A stretch of DNA of 64,000 bases from Apostichopus japonicus (Eukaryota > Echinodermata > Holothuroidea > Aspidochirotida > Stichopodidae), in assembly GCF_037975245.1 (NCBI RefSeq), contig NC_092569.1, positions 1,777,501 through 1,841,500 of the forward strand. Direction: 5' to 3'. Each line of letters begins with the position of its first letter. The first letter of the stretch is position 1. The position numbers were made by a program, and so were the translations under genes. Under the pieces are notes generated by a model. That model worked only from the letters and a program-made list of their open reading frames with translations, was not told the origin of the DNA and made no database searches. Shown piece after piece: positions 13,616-27,700 of this stretch.

Positions 13616-15743
13616 CAAGGAATCACTAAGCCAACTGGTTTTCTGATTCCTATTGTCTTTGATATTTTCATATGTTCCTTTTGCTCTGTTATAAATACTG
13701 TATTCGAACAGTTGACTTGGTTAATTAACAATGCTAACTACAGTACTTACAATTACTGTTTGAACATGCAGCAAGATAATTAAAGTATAATGGAAAGAGA
13801 AAGTATCTGGCATCTGAGAGCCTTGTAATGAACTATATAGAATGTAGCATGTACTGTAGTACTGTGAAGTATTTATACTAGCATATCATTAACTGCACAT
13901 ATACACACTATCAGTAAGATTGATTTATTCATGTACACAGGATATGTTTTATAGTGTTGAATCTGTACAGTACTGTAGTAGTCTACAGTATGTTCCTAAG
14001 CTGGGTGGTTGAGTCTGTACATGATTTCTCATAGTTTCTATATGTTGCAACGGGGAATAAGATATAGTTGAAACTTGTAATGCACCTGTAATGAACTGTT
14101 TATTATGTAGCACGTACTGTAGTACTGTGAAGTATTTATACTAGCATATCATTAACTGCACACATATACACACTATCAGTATGAGAAGATTGGTTCATTC
14201 ATGTGTATGTCACAGGTTATACTTAATAGTGTTGAGTCTGTACAGTACTGTAGTATTCTATGTTCCCAAGCTGGGGCACTGGTTGAGTTTGTACATGATT
14301 CTCATAGTTTCTGTACATTGCAATGGGGAATAAGTTATAGTTGAAACTTCTGTGTAGCAGACTTTTAGCATTCCCTGAGTTTTTTGGCTCAGATTATAAA
14401 ATACTACGATGGTTTCTGTGTAGAAAAACTGCTATATACATCTTTACACTTGTAATATATAGCAACTTGACCAATTTGCATAGCATTTTACAATGTGATA
14501 CCCGATAAAGTATTCCCTGTGCAGCATCAGATCTGGACATGATCGTTGTGTATATGGACATGAATGAATAACCTAGTTTACAGTACTGTAATGCACCGTA
14601 TTCTTAAAATGGATTGAGAGTTTGTACATCTCATTAACATCTCATTAACTGTACATTTCAGTGTTAGATCTGGACATTCGTATGGACATGCAAACATGAA
14701 TGACTAATCTATACTGTATCACTGTGTTCCTAAGCTGGGTTGGTTGAGTTTGTACATCTCATTAACTGTATACTTCAGTGTTAGATCTGGACATTCGTAT
14801 GGACATGCAAACATGAATGACTAATCTATACTGTATCACTGTGTTCCTAAGCTGGGTTGGTTGAGTTTGTACATGTCATTAACTGCATACTTCAGTGTTA
14901 GATCTGGACATTCATATGGACTTCAAGCATGATTGATGAGTCTACACTGTGCTAAACTGCTTCCTAAACCAAGACTGAAAAATATTTAAAGATAGACCTT
15001 TTTTTTTTATTTTTAGAAATTACACTACTGTATTTACTAATTTAGTCACTGCATAATCTCATTTTTTGCATAATTTACTAGTTTTATTAAGTGCATATAA
15101 TAATCAGTATGCACTTTGACTGCTCACAGACTGTACAGTTCACCTGCCTCCACACAAACCAAACATATTCCCATTCACCTAACCTGTAAAACATAGGCAT
15201 TGACCATATTAAACATCATGCAGACTTAATCACAACCTAAATAAAAAATAAAATAAAACTGTAAGCAAACTGCTTATCCACTAAAGAGCCTGTGTAGGGG
15301 AATGTGTAAAAGTAAGTAGGCCAACTGACTTTTACACATTAATCACAACCTGTGCACAACTCCCTCTCTCTCCAGCCCTTCCTAAAGTACAGTGTACTAA
15401 TCAATTGAATCAATACAATGTCAGATTATTCCTTGAAAATTAATGTTAATAATTTAAAAAAAAATTCATTCTGTTACATCACACAAGCTGTTTGATCATT
15501 AATCAACCATTAACAAACTTCCCTCACTAATTAATTCATCAGCTAATTAAGAATCTTTTCAGCAGAGTTTCAGTAACTTTAGGTGAGTGGTACCACTACA
15601 TTGTGTAGTGAAGAGTTTATGAAGCCATTTAGCAATGCTTCTGTTGCGGCAAGCAGACGGAGTTAAGTCTTTATCAAAGACTGTTTGAAGTGTCTTTGTA
15701 ACATTTCACACTTTCTTTTACTTTCATGTTCAACCCCTTGCTT

Positions 15744-15798
<55 letters not shown>

Positions 15799-18700
15799 TC
15801 ATTGAAAGGATCAGTCCAAGAGTTTCAAAGTTATTTTGAAAACAAGAATTTCTTTACTTTTTGAATCAACTGCAAAATTTTGCAGCAATTTTTTTTTTTA
15901 ACCGAAGGGTTAAAAAGGAGAACACATTAAGTGATTGAAATAAGTTTGCTGTTGGTCCAATCGTAAAGTAACCTCTCAGTGTTCTGTCAATTTCAAAGAG
16001 TAGAGAACTTCTTTAGGATGTTAGAGCTGTATTTATCAATGCCTACAGTGGAATTACCACCTCCCTTACCGTTTTCGAACCTCTGGACATACAATCAGCG
16101 TCCATAGCCTAGTTGGTTAGGGTGTCCGCATAAAAAGCGGGAGGCCCGGGTTCGAAACCTGGTGGAGACTAGGAAGTTTTTGCACTGTTCTGGATTTGCC
16201 AACTTCCTTCAATTTCAATTACATTGATATATATTAATATATATGAACAGTATTATATGTGCTTTGTTATTTATTAAATTTAAAGGTCCCCCAAACAGAG
16301 CTATCATTTTATAGATTAACTTCGCTCCTCTCTTACCTGTCTCCCACTCCACAATTGCACTTTCCTAGATCTACCTAACTACACATTTGGAAACGTCTTA
16401 GCACTGCGCCCTCGCTCCCTGGGCCACGCCCACTAATTCCTCCTTCCGTATCTACCACCCGGAAGTAGACTACACGTAATTTTCACGAAATTTTTGTTTG
16501 TGATTTTGCAACCATTTTATAGTTTGGTGATGCTGCATACAATCTCCAGCATGAGCAGCAAAGGCACTCAATGAATTGAGTTTTCTCGCATGCATATCTT
16601 TGCCATAGAGTCGTAGAGTGAATAATAATCAACTTCCAAAATCAGTTAATGTGACCCGTAATGCATTGTTCACAATGGTTAGATTACCTGGTGTACCCAC
16701 CCCGTACAGTACTGTCATAGAAATGATATTTCATAAGTCTGTAGAAGTTACAGGAGTTTTCCAAAAGTATCTTAAAGTCCAAAGGGTAATGTAGTATTTA
16801 AGACATAAGCATATTCTGTAAGGTTGTTACGGTACATATAAGTACTAAGCCTCGATCCATATATCTGTACACTGTAAATTGGATTGGCAAAACATTAAAA
16901 ATTACCCTTCGTTTACAATGTTTACTTTCCACTTTAAGTGAGCAATATATAGTACATTTTTTATTGCTTTTCTTTGCATAAGTCATCACAATTTTACCAA
17001 CCAGCACTCCATAAATGTTAATAATAGCCCATGCAAAACATAATGGCCAAGGTCAGAAGATAGATAACAATCGGTCAGAATAAATATGCACAAATGCCGA
17101 TAGTTTCATTTTATAAGCATGAGACTTATTAGCATTAAATGCTATAGGATTTAGTTCAATTTGCTGAGAGGACAGTATATAGTATTAGCAGTATAGAACC
17201 AACTGACTGCTTTTTGCTATATATGTCTTTAACCTGTTATGAATTTTGCACATTCCCAAAGTTTACTTAAAAAGTTACGTGAATGGATACATGTCAGCAC
17301 TGCGCCCCATACGTCCCACCGCGAATGAACAACCTTTTACAAAGTTGCTGGGTATTAACCTTATTTACTTACATGGTCTCCATTACCTGTCTCCTCACAA
17401 CCCCAGCACTCTAGATCTATCGTTCCTCGAGTGATCTCGACGTCACTCGACAGCAAGAAATCAAGGTCATTTGACATTGTTCTCTCTTACAAGGCGCATA
17501 GTACATAAGAAATTTCAAAATTATATTAAATTTGTATTGATTTTAAATTTTTATTTAAAATTCAAAACTAATTTTTCTTTCTTCTTTCTTTTCCTTTTTT
17601 TTTATACAGATGCGCAACCAACAGATGGTGAGAAAGAGATCTTTGATGTGGTCAGTGGAGTCCTGACCAATGCAATCAAGGTGTTGGAAGACCTACAGCA
17701 ATACCAAGGAGCCGGTGACGAGATCAGATTTGTAAGAACAAAGGAGGGAGGGAAGCACTTTGAATTTAACCTCTCAAACGCTAATGATTTATTCATTTAT
17801 TCCATCCCAAATTTGATATGCAAATTAGGCTAGGATATAAAATACTTTTACATGTCAAATGCAATCAGGGTTACTGTACTGTAAGAACGGAGGGAGGGAG
17901 CACTTTGAATTTTACCTCTCAACGCTACTGATTTTATTCATTTTATTCCATGCCAAATTTGATATGCAAATTAGGCTAGGATATAAAATACTTTTACATG
18001 TCAAATGCAATCAGGGTTACTGTACTGTAAGAACGGAGGGAGGGAGCACTTTGAATTTAACCTCTCAACGCTAATAATTTTATTCATTTTATTCCATCCC
18101 AAATTTGATATGCAAATTAGGCTAGGATATAAAATACTTTTACATGTCAAATGCAATCAGGGTTACTGTACTGTAAGAACGGAGGGAGGGAGCAATTTGA
18201 ATTTTACCTCTCAACGCTACTGATTTTATTCATTTTATTCCACCCCAAATTTAATATGCAAATTAGGCTAGGAAAAGGTACACCAAACCATGAGGTAATT
18301 TGCAGACCTAGGATTAGAATGAAATGATCAGACATGTAAAGAATAGAGGGTATTACCATTATCATCTAATGCCAAAGCAAAAAGAGTGTAATCTCAAAGT
18401 TATTCCCTTAGGTGTCCTTGTTACGATACAAGAAAACACAATGAACTTTTGAAAAAAAAATTAAATATTGATGTGTGGAAATATATCATTGATTTTGACT
18501 TCTGTGGGATATAAAATACTTTTACGTGTCAAATGCAATCAGGGTTGCTGTTCGTCCCGAGATCTATAGATGTGTTGTTTGATGATGAGCGGCCAATAAC
18601 TTGATAAAATTGCGTTGCGTCATGAAAAGCCGATAGAAACTCTCTCCTTGAGGAATCAGAATTTGAGATACAGTTCTCTGTAGATTGTTCTAAAATAATC

Positions 18701-21700
18701 GGTTTTTTTTTTTGTTTTTTTGTTTGTTGTTTTTGTTTTGTTTTACGTTAAGTGCTAAAATGAAAACCACGTTTACCTCTTCTCTCTTAATTTTTTCATT
18801 TTTTTTGGATGGGTTCTTGTTATTTAAGTCTCCTCCTCTTTGGTTTCTCTTTTAGGCAATATCACATCCAAACAATGAGGAGTATCAGGAGAAAGCTTGG
18901 GCTGCTGTGTGCCCATTGGTTGTAAGGTTAAGAAACTACTATGAATATTCAATAGAAGTTGGTGAGTGTCAACACTTATTCTGCTATAATATTTTACTTT
19001 ATATTTTCTTTGATAAGATTTTGACTGATCTCAGTTGAAAAAGTGATTTGTTGCGTCACTGGACAAGTATACATTTTGTATGATTCAGGCCTGGAGAATT
19101 ATCTGTCGCAAAAGTCACTTATCCAGTTTATTGCCCGAGACATTCCCATATTACAGAGAGCAGTGTAAATTAGCAGTAGGCCGCTATGAACTACATGTTA
19201 GACTCTAAACCTTTGCTCCATCAATGGACCCCTAGGGAGAATGAAGAGTTAGTCATGGACCCCATCTTATCCGGGTGCTATGGCCCAGTGGATAAAGGCG
19301 GTGGCATTTGAAGCAATGAGGCATAGCAATCGGGAGGTTCCGAGTTCGATACCCGGCAGGGTCATAGTGAGGTGGGTTTTTCATCCAAGAGCAATCTATG
19401 GTCTTCCCATCTGAAATGACTTTCTAATTCGAAAAGATTCCAAATTTGAGTTAAAATGTTGAATTTGAAGCCACCCGACATGTAAGTTGTAATCCATAAG
19501 CCCTTGCAGGTTTCTCCCACATTTATGGTTACATAAGCGTTGTAAAAAATAACTGCTGATTATGATTATTATTATTAGTATCTATGGTTGGAGCCGAGGT
19601 CAGAGAAGCGTGTCGAAGATGACACTTTCATAATTTGGACTGACCTAGACTCACAGACCGTTGGTTCGAGTCATCTCCGTTAACTTGCACGATAGTAAAT
19701 AGTAGAGTTTGTAAGTTCACTTGTAATGGGATGGAACCCTGGGCAAATTAATCATTAATTGTGAATGACAATTTACAAATCAATACTTGGATACGAAACT
19801 TGTCGTCAAGAATTGTTGCAGTGTTTGCACGGCTTGCCCTTGTGTAAACAGTTTTTCTATAAACCTGCGATTTGGTTTTGATTAGATCTCGTCCCGAGTT
19901 AGAAGCATTCTCATGTTTAATGGACGAGAACACCGTCGAGGTAATTACAGCCGTCATACGAGAGAAGTTTTATTGTGGGGATGTTTTTCTCTCTATTTGT
20001 CATTAATAAGATCTTTTCCGCCAAAAATAGCTTCCAGTTTTCACTTTCGTCGTTATGTGCTAGGCGGTTGTTGACTATCGTTATTTGCACAGATTCATTG
20101 AGAATGCCTAGGGCACTGTAGTTTGTGCCGTGGAATGTGCATAGAGGCATGTGGAAATGACTAGATTAAATTGACAAAAGTGTCGAGATATTTGGAATTC
20201 TCAGAAACCAAAAGCAAAAGTAATAGACAAAATGGGAGTAGAAAAAAATTAGAAAATAATCTGTTACTGCAAGGGTGAACGAAAATTGTTTAGTTTTTGT
20301 AAGAAACAAAACAGATCGAGGAAGGCAGTGCTGTGTGTTTTGGCACTCGGCTTTACCAATCCTTATAAGATGACCGGCCCAGATGAGCAGAGAAACGTTC
20401 CCCCAACCTTACCCCACCCCTGCCCCCTGTCTGGTTCCCCCTGTGTAGATTCCCTTGCAACAACTGACTAATTACACATCATCTAGTGCCCGTGCATTAT
20501 GTATGATCTGTTTGTGACATTTCATATTCGGCACAGAGTAAAAATAGTAAGAATAAAGGCTGTTACATCACACTGAATATCTTGTTGATCAAAATATGAT
20601 TTCCTTAATTCTCGACAAAAAAGTGCTTCAAATCTGATGAAAACCATGCCTGGTGATGATATGTTTGTATCAGAACCTGTCAGGAGTGCCAAAAAAGATC
20701 ATTTAAGACATCGGTAGGATATATATATATATATGTCATACAGTAACTAGTGTGTGTGTCTGTGAGTATGACGGACTATACGAGCACACTTAACTATTCG
20801 GATCGCATCCCGGTCTGAGTAGCTCGATCTTTGCTGTCTTTTGCTATTTGTTCACGATTTTCTCTCAATTTTTGTGTGTGTTTTTTTTTTTTCCAGCTCG
20901 TGCGGTCAAGAGCCTTCTCTTCATCATTTGTTCAACGGATATGTCAGCCAAGGAACACCTGGAGATCCAACAGGCGACCGCTAAACAGTTTGCAGAAATC
21001 TTAGACTTCACACTTAGATTTGACGATCTGAAGGTATAAACAGACAAGTTGACAGTTTCCCATTCCTACGACCATGCCCACCCAATCCCCCCCGGTCAAT
21101 CTCTACCGCCTGCCTCCCCGTACCCATAATCTGTGGGTTAACATTTAATATCTCGCCCAATTTCACACCCTTCCCCACCCTCTACCCTGATATGAAGATA
21201 AAGCTATTTGTCCATCCCTTTTTTCATTCTGCTTCCAAACTTGACATCTGCACACACCCTCCTCCTCACCCCCCTATAATCTGGCTCATCTTGTCCCCCA
21301 ACTGTCTCCTCCCTTCAGACTGCCCTCCCCCCCCCCCCCCATAACCGCTGCCTATCCTCCTCAACCCTAAGATGTTCTTGAAGGTATCATTTGCCGTCTG
21401 AACTTTAAATTTAGTGTGAAAACATCTGATAATAATTAATAGCCTTGGTTAATTCATTAAGTGGCTGTAAAGAGGTTTTATTAATGTAGCCTGTATATCA
21501 CAAATAGCATCGTGAAGAAACATAGTTCCTTGTTTTGACAACCGTTAAGATATTTCTCTGTTTTAATTTCTCGTTTCTGGATGTAAGGTGACTCACTCCT
21601 TACAAGTCTTAGACTCTAGACATTTTTTCTTAGTCGTGTCTTTTAAAATCAGAAAAACGTTGCCTTAATGTAAAACTTAAAAGGATTGTCTGGTGGCCCA

Positions 21701-24700
21701 AAGAAGTTACCTTAAAAAATAGTAAATAATTTTCCAAACATGTTGTCAAAGTATGAGAACGCTACTGTTGCGTTTGACAGAGAAACGATTTTTTAATCGT
21801 TATGGATAGACATTTCAAATATGATTTGAACAGTACAATACGTGACGTCAGCTCTGCCATAGCAGATTGCGTCATAACCCACCCTCCGCACAGTACCTAT
21901 ACGGTAATCACAACAAAAACAGCGTTTGTATACAGATAAATTTCTTCCTTAATTTCCGGTGAAATTTCTTAAAAATTAGATATGTTTTCAAAAACTCCTT
22001 AAGCCGCCATGTACTTGAGCGGTGGTTCCGTGGTCTTTGTGTAACACAAGGTAAATTTTAACAGCAGACTCTGAGTTGTTCAGGCTATACATCGCGCTAT
22101 CCAGCTCCAACGCGAAAAATGTTCGCATGTAGGCTGTACTCAAACGTTGACAATCGGACAGTTCTGCGAAGCCTAAGCTTCTCAGTGCTATATTCTGCTC
22201 TGACAACGATTCGATCAATTTCTTCAATAATTTCCGGTGAAATTTCTTATAAATTAGATATGATTTAAAAAACTCCTTAAGCCGCAATATATGTAGTAGA
22301 TCGGTGGTTTCGTGGTCTTTGTGTAACACAAGATAAGTTTTAACAGCAGGCTCTTCGTTGTTTATACATCGCGGTATCCAGCTCCAGCGCGAAGAATGTT
22401 CGCGTGTATAGGCTACTGTAACGTTTACAATCGGACAGTTCTGCGATGACATCGATCCCGCCAAGTTTCATCTTTCGGTTTAATGAATACTTTATAAGTT
22501 TCATTTTACTGTTAATTTGATCCGTGAATTTTATTTCAGAGATTTCGAAGAACAGTTAATGAACTGTGGTTTGAGTGTGAGTGTACTATGTGTAACGCTA
22601 TACAAGTACACCAACTGAGCATCGTAGTATATACGTTCGCGAGTATGTACGTTATATATATGAGGCAATTCAATGTGCTTACACGTGAGTTAATTTGCTG
22701 CGGAATTGGGAGTGCTAACTTCAAGTCGCCTGTTTTGCCTATCTGCAAGCACTACGTCAATCACCATATTGAAGCGTTCGAACAAACGGTACTTTTGGTG
22801 AGAAACTGGTGAATTTGAAAACCAGATTTCTACAAGAAGAAAACGTCGAATGGGGACAATTTTTACATGGTTAGAAAGAGAAAAATAATAACTATAAGGA
22901 CAATGTATCAAAATCTTCCACCAGACAATTCCTTTAATCCATGTAACTATCACTTCTGTTGTGTTGAGTTGTATGACACCTTTTGGATTCAATGAGTTTC
23001 TAATACCCAAGTGTCATCCATTTTGATTTGACACTAGTCCAAGTTTGCTCTCCTTTTGAGATTTCAACTGTCGAAGCGCAAACCGTACCATTCGGCCAGC
23101 TCTCCAGCCAAAAGGACAGTTATCACAACACAATTCATAAGTACATCTTCGTAAAAAGGAACAGGTCGTAAGTGTGGCCTTTGAATTATAAAGGAAATAT
23201 GAATCGTTGAAACATAAACACAAAGTTACCAGGAACTGGCAGTCCAGGAAAGAGATTGTTTTAATATAAAGATTTAGTTAAGACATTGCTCAAGGAATGC
23301 CTTGTAATAGTGAGTTAATAGTAATGGCTTTCACTAACAGATCATTTCATTGGTTGTTTCCTTGTTGTCTCTTTGTTCGTAACTCTTTTCCATTACGTCT
23401 GCCGTAGAGATGATTTGGTGCAATCCAGTGGTGTATTCATCTTTTTTTTCCATTTTGTTTTTTTGTTGCCAGATGACTAATCCTGCCATACAGAATGATT
23501 TTAGTTATTACAGAAGAACTTTGAGTAGGATGAGAATGGCCAGTCAGGTGCGTACATTCAACCCCCTTGTCAGAGTCTCTGACCTTCGACCCGACACACT
23601 TCTGTCCGAGCACGAGTCAAAACAGAGGGTTATTTTAATTGGTAGAGTCTGCTCGTGGGTTGGTCTGATATGAACACTTCTTTAAGACTCGTCGTCTAAG
23701 ATTGACTCTTTCGAAGCACCCTTCTTTTGACTCTAGTAGACATTGTCATCAAGCCCACAGCTTGTTCTCTCAAAAATGAGATTGCAAATTGACCTAACTA
23801 AACCAACCCTCCTGATTTCTTTGTCAAATGAATATCAGGTATCGAGTCAAAAAATGATTTTTATTTGTTTGTATTTGATCCATTAGTCTCAGACCAACAC
23901 TTTAGCATTTTAGTATTAATTAATGCACTATAGCACTCACGAAGACCACTGCTACGGTCGAGTGGATAAATGCGGTGGCTATTAAAAGCAATAAAGCCCA
24001 TCATATGGGAGGTTTAAAGCCCAGCATCTGGGAGGTCCTAGGTTCGACCACTGGCAGGACAAGGTATATTGGGTTTCTTCATACAGAAGAATATCCCAAG
24101 GGTTACCCCATCTGAAATGGTCTGGAAAAAATTGGAGGTATAAGTAGTAGTTAACTCGAATTCGACTTCTCCCAAATTCACATGTGTAACTACTCAGCAT
24201 CTTAAGTTAAATACATTCCAGGGCGATTTAGAATCACACGCAGAAATCGGACGGGAAATTTGTCAGACCGTCTCAATTCTCACTGTTCTTCTCGAAATAA
24301 AGTTCAACTAGGCAAGCCTATGAACTGCATTGTGAACATGTTTTTGTGTGGATTTATTGTTAACAAATTTCCCAGAATGGACTGAAAGAAAGCTACTTTA
24401 TCGTGGCATGCTTAGTATTCAAGTTACCCTCCACACATACGTGTATAGACACTATTGTTAGTATTTCACGTTTAGTTCATGAAGGATATGTGTAAGATCA
24501 TCTTAACGAATCAACCATTCAAGGGGGGGGGGGGGTCTAATTCGGCCTAACTGCACATAGATTTTAATCTCTGAATCTCCTCGCATTTGTTGGTTTTAAC
24601 TCTACTGAAAGGAAGAGGCAGAGGGCTGTGGACTGGAAGAGGTGGGGCAGGGGGGGGGGAAAGGGAGTGGGCACAGTGTTAAAATTTTTCCAGTGAGTAG

Positions 24701-27700
24701 AACAGTGAGATGGGAGAGTGCATTAGTACATTGGAGACAGGTAAGTATCATCCACCCAGTAACATTTGAAATATCTCTCGTGACAGAAATGCAACCGAGC
24801 GATCAGAAATGTCTCTGTTCGAACAATACTTCTTTTGAATTGTGTACTTTTAATTTAGCAAAAATTGAGAAGGATGTAAAACTGAAAGTTAAACTGCAAG
24901 CACAACCATTCTTCTTGAAGGAAATGTGAATCATTTTCCAGGAATATCAATTAATTTGTAATATTTTTAGATATGAAGGAGGTCATTGGTGTTTCCCATA
25001 AATTGTTAGCACGCTAAAGACTTGCTTGAAGAAAGCACTTTCCTTGCTGTATAGCGCAAACACTAAACTTTTCCCTGACATTGAAAAAGGTTCAAATTGA
25101 CAAAAGTTGTTTCAATGAGAGAAAAATGATTTGATTTGGTGGCAGTGAAAAATTTCCTGTTGAAATTTTAACCTGACTGACCAGGCATATTCTAGCATAT
25201 TTGAGGGCAGTTATCAACTTTAAGTGATACAAGCAAGTGTTAAGGAGATTCAAGAACAAAATGAGGTAAGTGTTGTAAAGTTTAAAAAAATGGAATTGGT
25301 ATGCTTGATTAAACTTTTGGAGTTCCCATTGATTTACGTCTATTTTCTCTTTCTTGATCTTTCCCTGGACAGGAGAGCTCAGGGGACATGTCATTAGCTG
25401 TAAACAATGAAATGGCTAACAGGATGTCATTATTCTATGCACAGCCCACTCCCATGCTGCAAACATTGAGTGATGCAACCACTAAGTTTGTCTCAGAGGT
25501 AAGTCATTGAGTGATACCATCACTTAGTTTGTCTCAGAGGTAAGTCATTGAGTGATAGCATCACTTAGTTTATCTCAGAGGTAGGTCATTGAGTGATAGC
25601 ATCACTTAGTATATCCCAAGGGTACTGCTGTTAGAAATATCACAACTAAGTTTGTCTCAGAGGTAAGTCATTGAATGATACCATCACTAAGTATAACCCA
25701 AGGGTACTGCTGTTAGAAATATCACAACTAAGTTTGTCTCAGAGGTAATGCAGTGAATGAGGGCATCACTTACTTTGTCTCAGAGGTAAGTCATTGAGAA
25801 ATATTACAACTAAGTTTGTCTCAGAGGTAATGCATTGAGTGATACCAAGGGACGAAATAACTGGGTTCGCATAGCAATTTGCTACCCAAGAATTGCCAGT
25901 TGCTAATCAATATTACTTTTGATTAGCAAAAGATGCAGTACCTGCTAATGCTAATTGCTATTTCCAAGAATTGTCGAGCAATTATTGCTAATCAATTCTC
26001 TAAAACTATTTCGTCCCTTGGATACCATCACTAAGTATATCTCAGAGGTAATGCATTGAGTGATAGCATCACTTAGTTTGTCTCAGAGGTAAGTCATTGA
26101 GTGATACCATCACTTTGTTTGTTTCAGAGGTAAGACATTGAGAAATATTACAACTAAGTTTGTCTGAGAGGTAATGCATTGAGTGATACCATAACTAAGT
26201 ATATGTCAGGGGTAATGCAGTTAGTTTGTCCGAGAGGTAAGTAATTGAATGATGCCACCGCTAAGTTTGTCATTTGTGGGTAAGTTATTTAATACCATCA
26301 GGGATACCATTGCTTATTTTTTTCTTGGAGGTTAGGCAATGAGGCCACTGCAAACTTTGTCTTGTACATTAGGGCATTGGTTGATGCTGTTGTTAGTTGG
26401 TTTATTGAGTAAAGGCAATGAGTGGTGGTATCACTGCAAAATTTGTCTTTTTGGGTATGGTATTGGATGATGCCACTGTTAAGCTTGTCTTGTAGGTAAG
26501 GGCATTGGATGATGCCACTGTTACGATTGTCTTGTAGTAAAGGGCATTCATTGATGATTGGTTGATGCGATCACTAGTTGGGTTTTGAAGAATTAGTCAT
26601 CCCATACCTTGTTTAATGTTTCAATTTGTTAACACAGAGAACTAGTGCAAAAGAGAATGGAACTGAAGGGTTTTTCAAAATCAATGCAAATTGCTGCTCT
26701 TGAGATCGATCAGAAAGCACTGGGCATATTTTCTGGTCCAAAATTGATTGAACTCTCAGATGAATACTTGACATCCTTGCTCGATTTTTTCACTTCCACA
26801 GAACAAAGAACTTCCGATTGAGAACACAACGGACATTCTCAGTACCATGACAGCAGTCTGCCGAGTGATGTTAGAGAATAAGTGAGTCATAACTAGTCTG
26901 TCTGTGTTTCAGTTTGTTTTGAATTCTTATTATGAGTTCAGTTCAGGAAACATTTCCAACAGTCCCACCTATTCTTTCAGGCTCAATTATTATTTTTCAA
27001 TACTGCTATGGAAGTTTGGTAGGTCTAGATTAACCTGTTGATATTCTTATATATGTAAAAGTAGGCTAGGCTAATCATTTGTGGTATGAAAGCGTGGTAG
27101 GCCTAGATTAACCTGTTGATATTCTTAACATTAATTAAACTCTGATTTGTCACAATAAGAGCCAAATAACTGTAATAGAAACCATGCATATTTTAGACTT
27201 ATTAATATTCAAAGGGTAGATAATAGGATGCAAACACACATGGAAAAACAAGTAACACCAGTGGCTTTATAACTTGGTTTAAGGGCTGTGTTGCCAGAAA
27301 TATTGCCTGACTTGAAACATTTCATTTTCAGAGTGATTCATCTAGTCAACAACACATGATTGGACTGCTTTGAGGCAAATGCCAATCAAATTTGACAAAT
27401 CATAGCAACAAACAATGTCTTCCTTTTAAAGCAGTGCTTTATGTTGAATTTTGTAAGTCATAACTAAAATTCCCTTACCAAAATTCCTTCAAGGTCGAGT
27501 TTCATCTCAAGTAATAGGAAAAGTTCAAAGTTTCCAGTATATATTTTTTTATGTTTAGAGGATGTAAAATGTTTAGTATTCATTAGCAACCCAGTTGGGA
27601 CGATTGTTTCTATACTGTAGTGTCATGCCCCGCTTTCAGAGCACTCTTATTGTCAGTACGAGCAGTACGAATATCATGTTTCTATCAGATCAAGGTTAGG

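Larger units (their letters stand above)
6310..17609 (+). other. CYRI intron 1 (11.3 kb)
   Basis: The donor GTAGGT and acceptor TTTATACAG bound it. It holds G-rich tracts (for example 7268-7292), an hAT MITE, a long hairpin, (TA)n tracts, two satellite-like blocks, a tRNA-derived SINE and several copies of a dispersed repeat, all listed separately. I see no additional exon. Confidence 0.9.
23548..25372 (+). other. CYRI intron 5 (1.8 kb)
   Basis: It contains a SINE copy (23951-24205), a dispersed repeat copy (24640-24752) and one copy of a 60-bp direct repeat (24831-24890). It ends with TTTCCCTGGACAG. Confidence 0.9.

Noticed and set aside
15305-15342. Short inverted repeat GTGTAAAAGT...ACTTTTACAC
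   Set aside because: Arms of about 12 bp with no TSD or context; likely chance or a minor hairpin.
16099-16169. Possible functional tRNA gene
   Set aside because: Internal promoter boxes and T arm are good but the acceptor stem pairs poorly and a SINE-like body follows.
21988-22464. 158-codon minus-strand frame with an internal duplication
   Set aside because: It lies inside a TTAA-flanked repeat element and reflects a tandem DNA duplication; no recognisable protein family.
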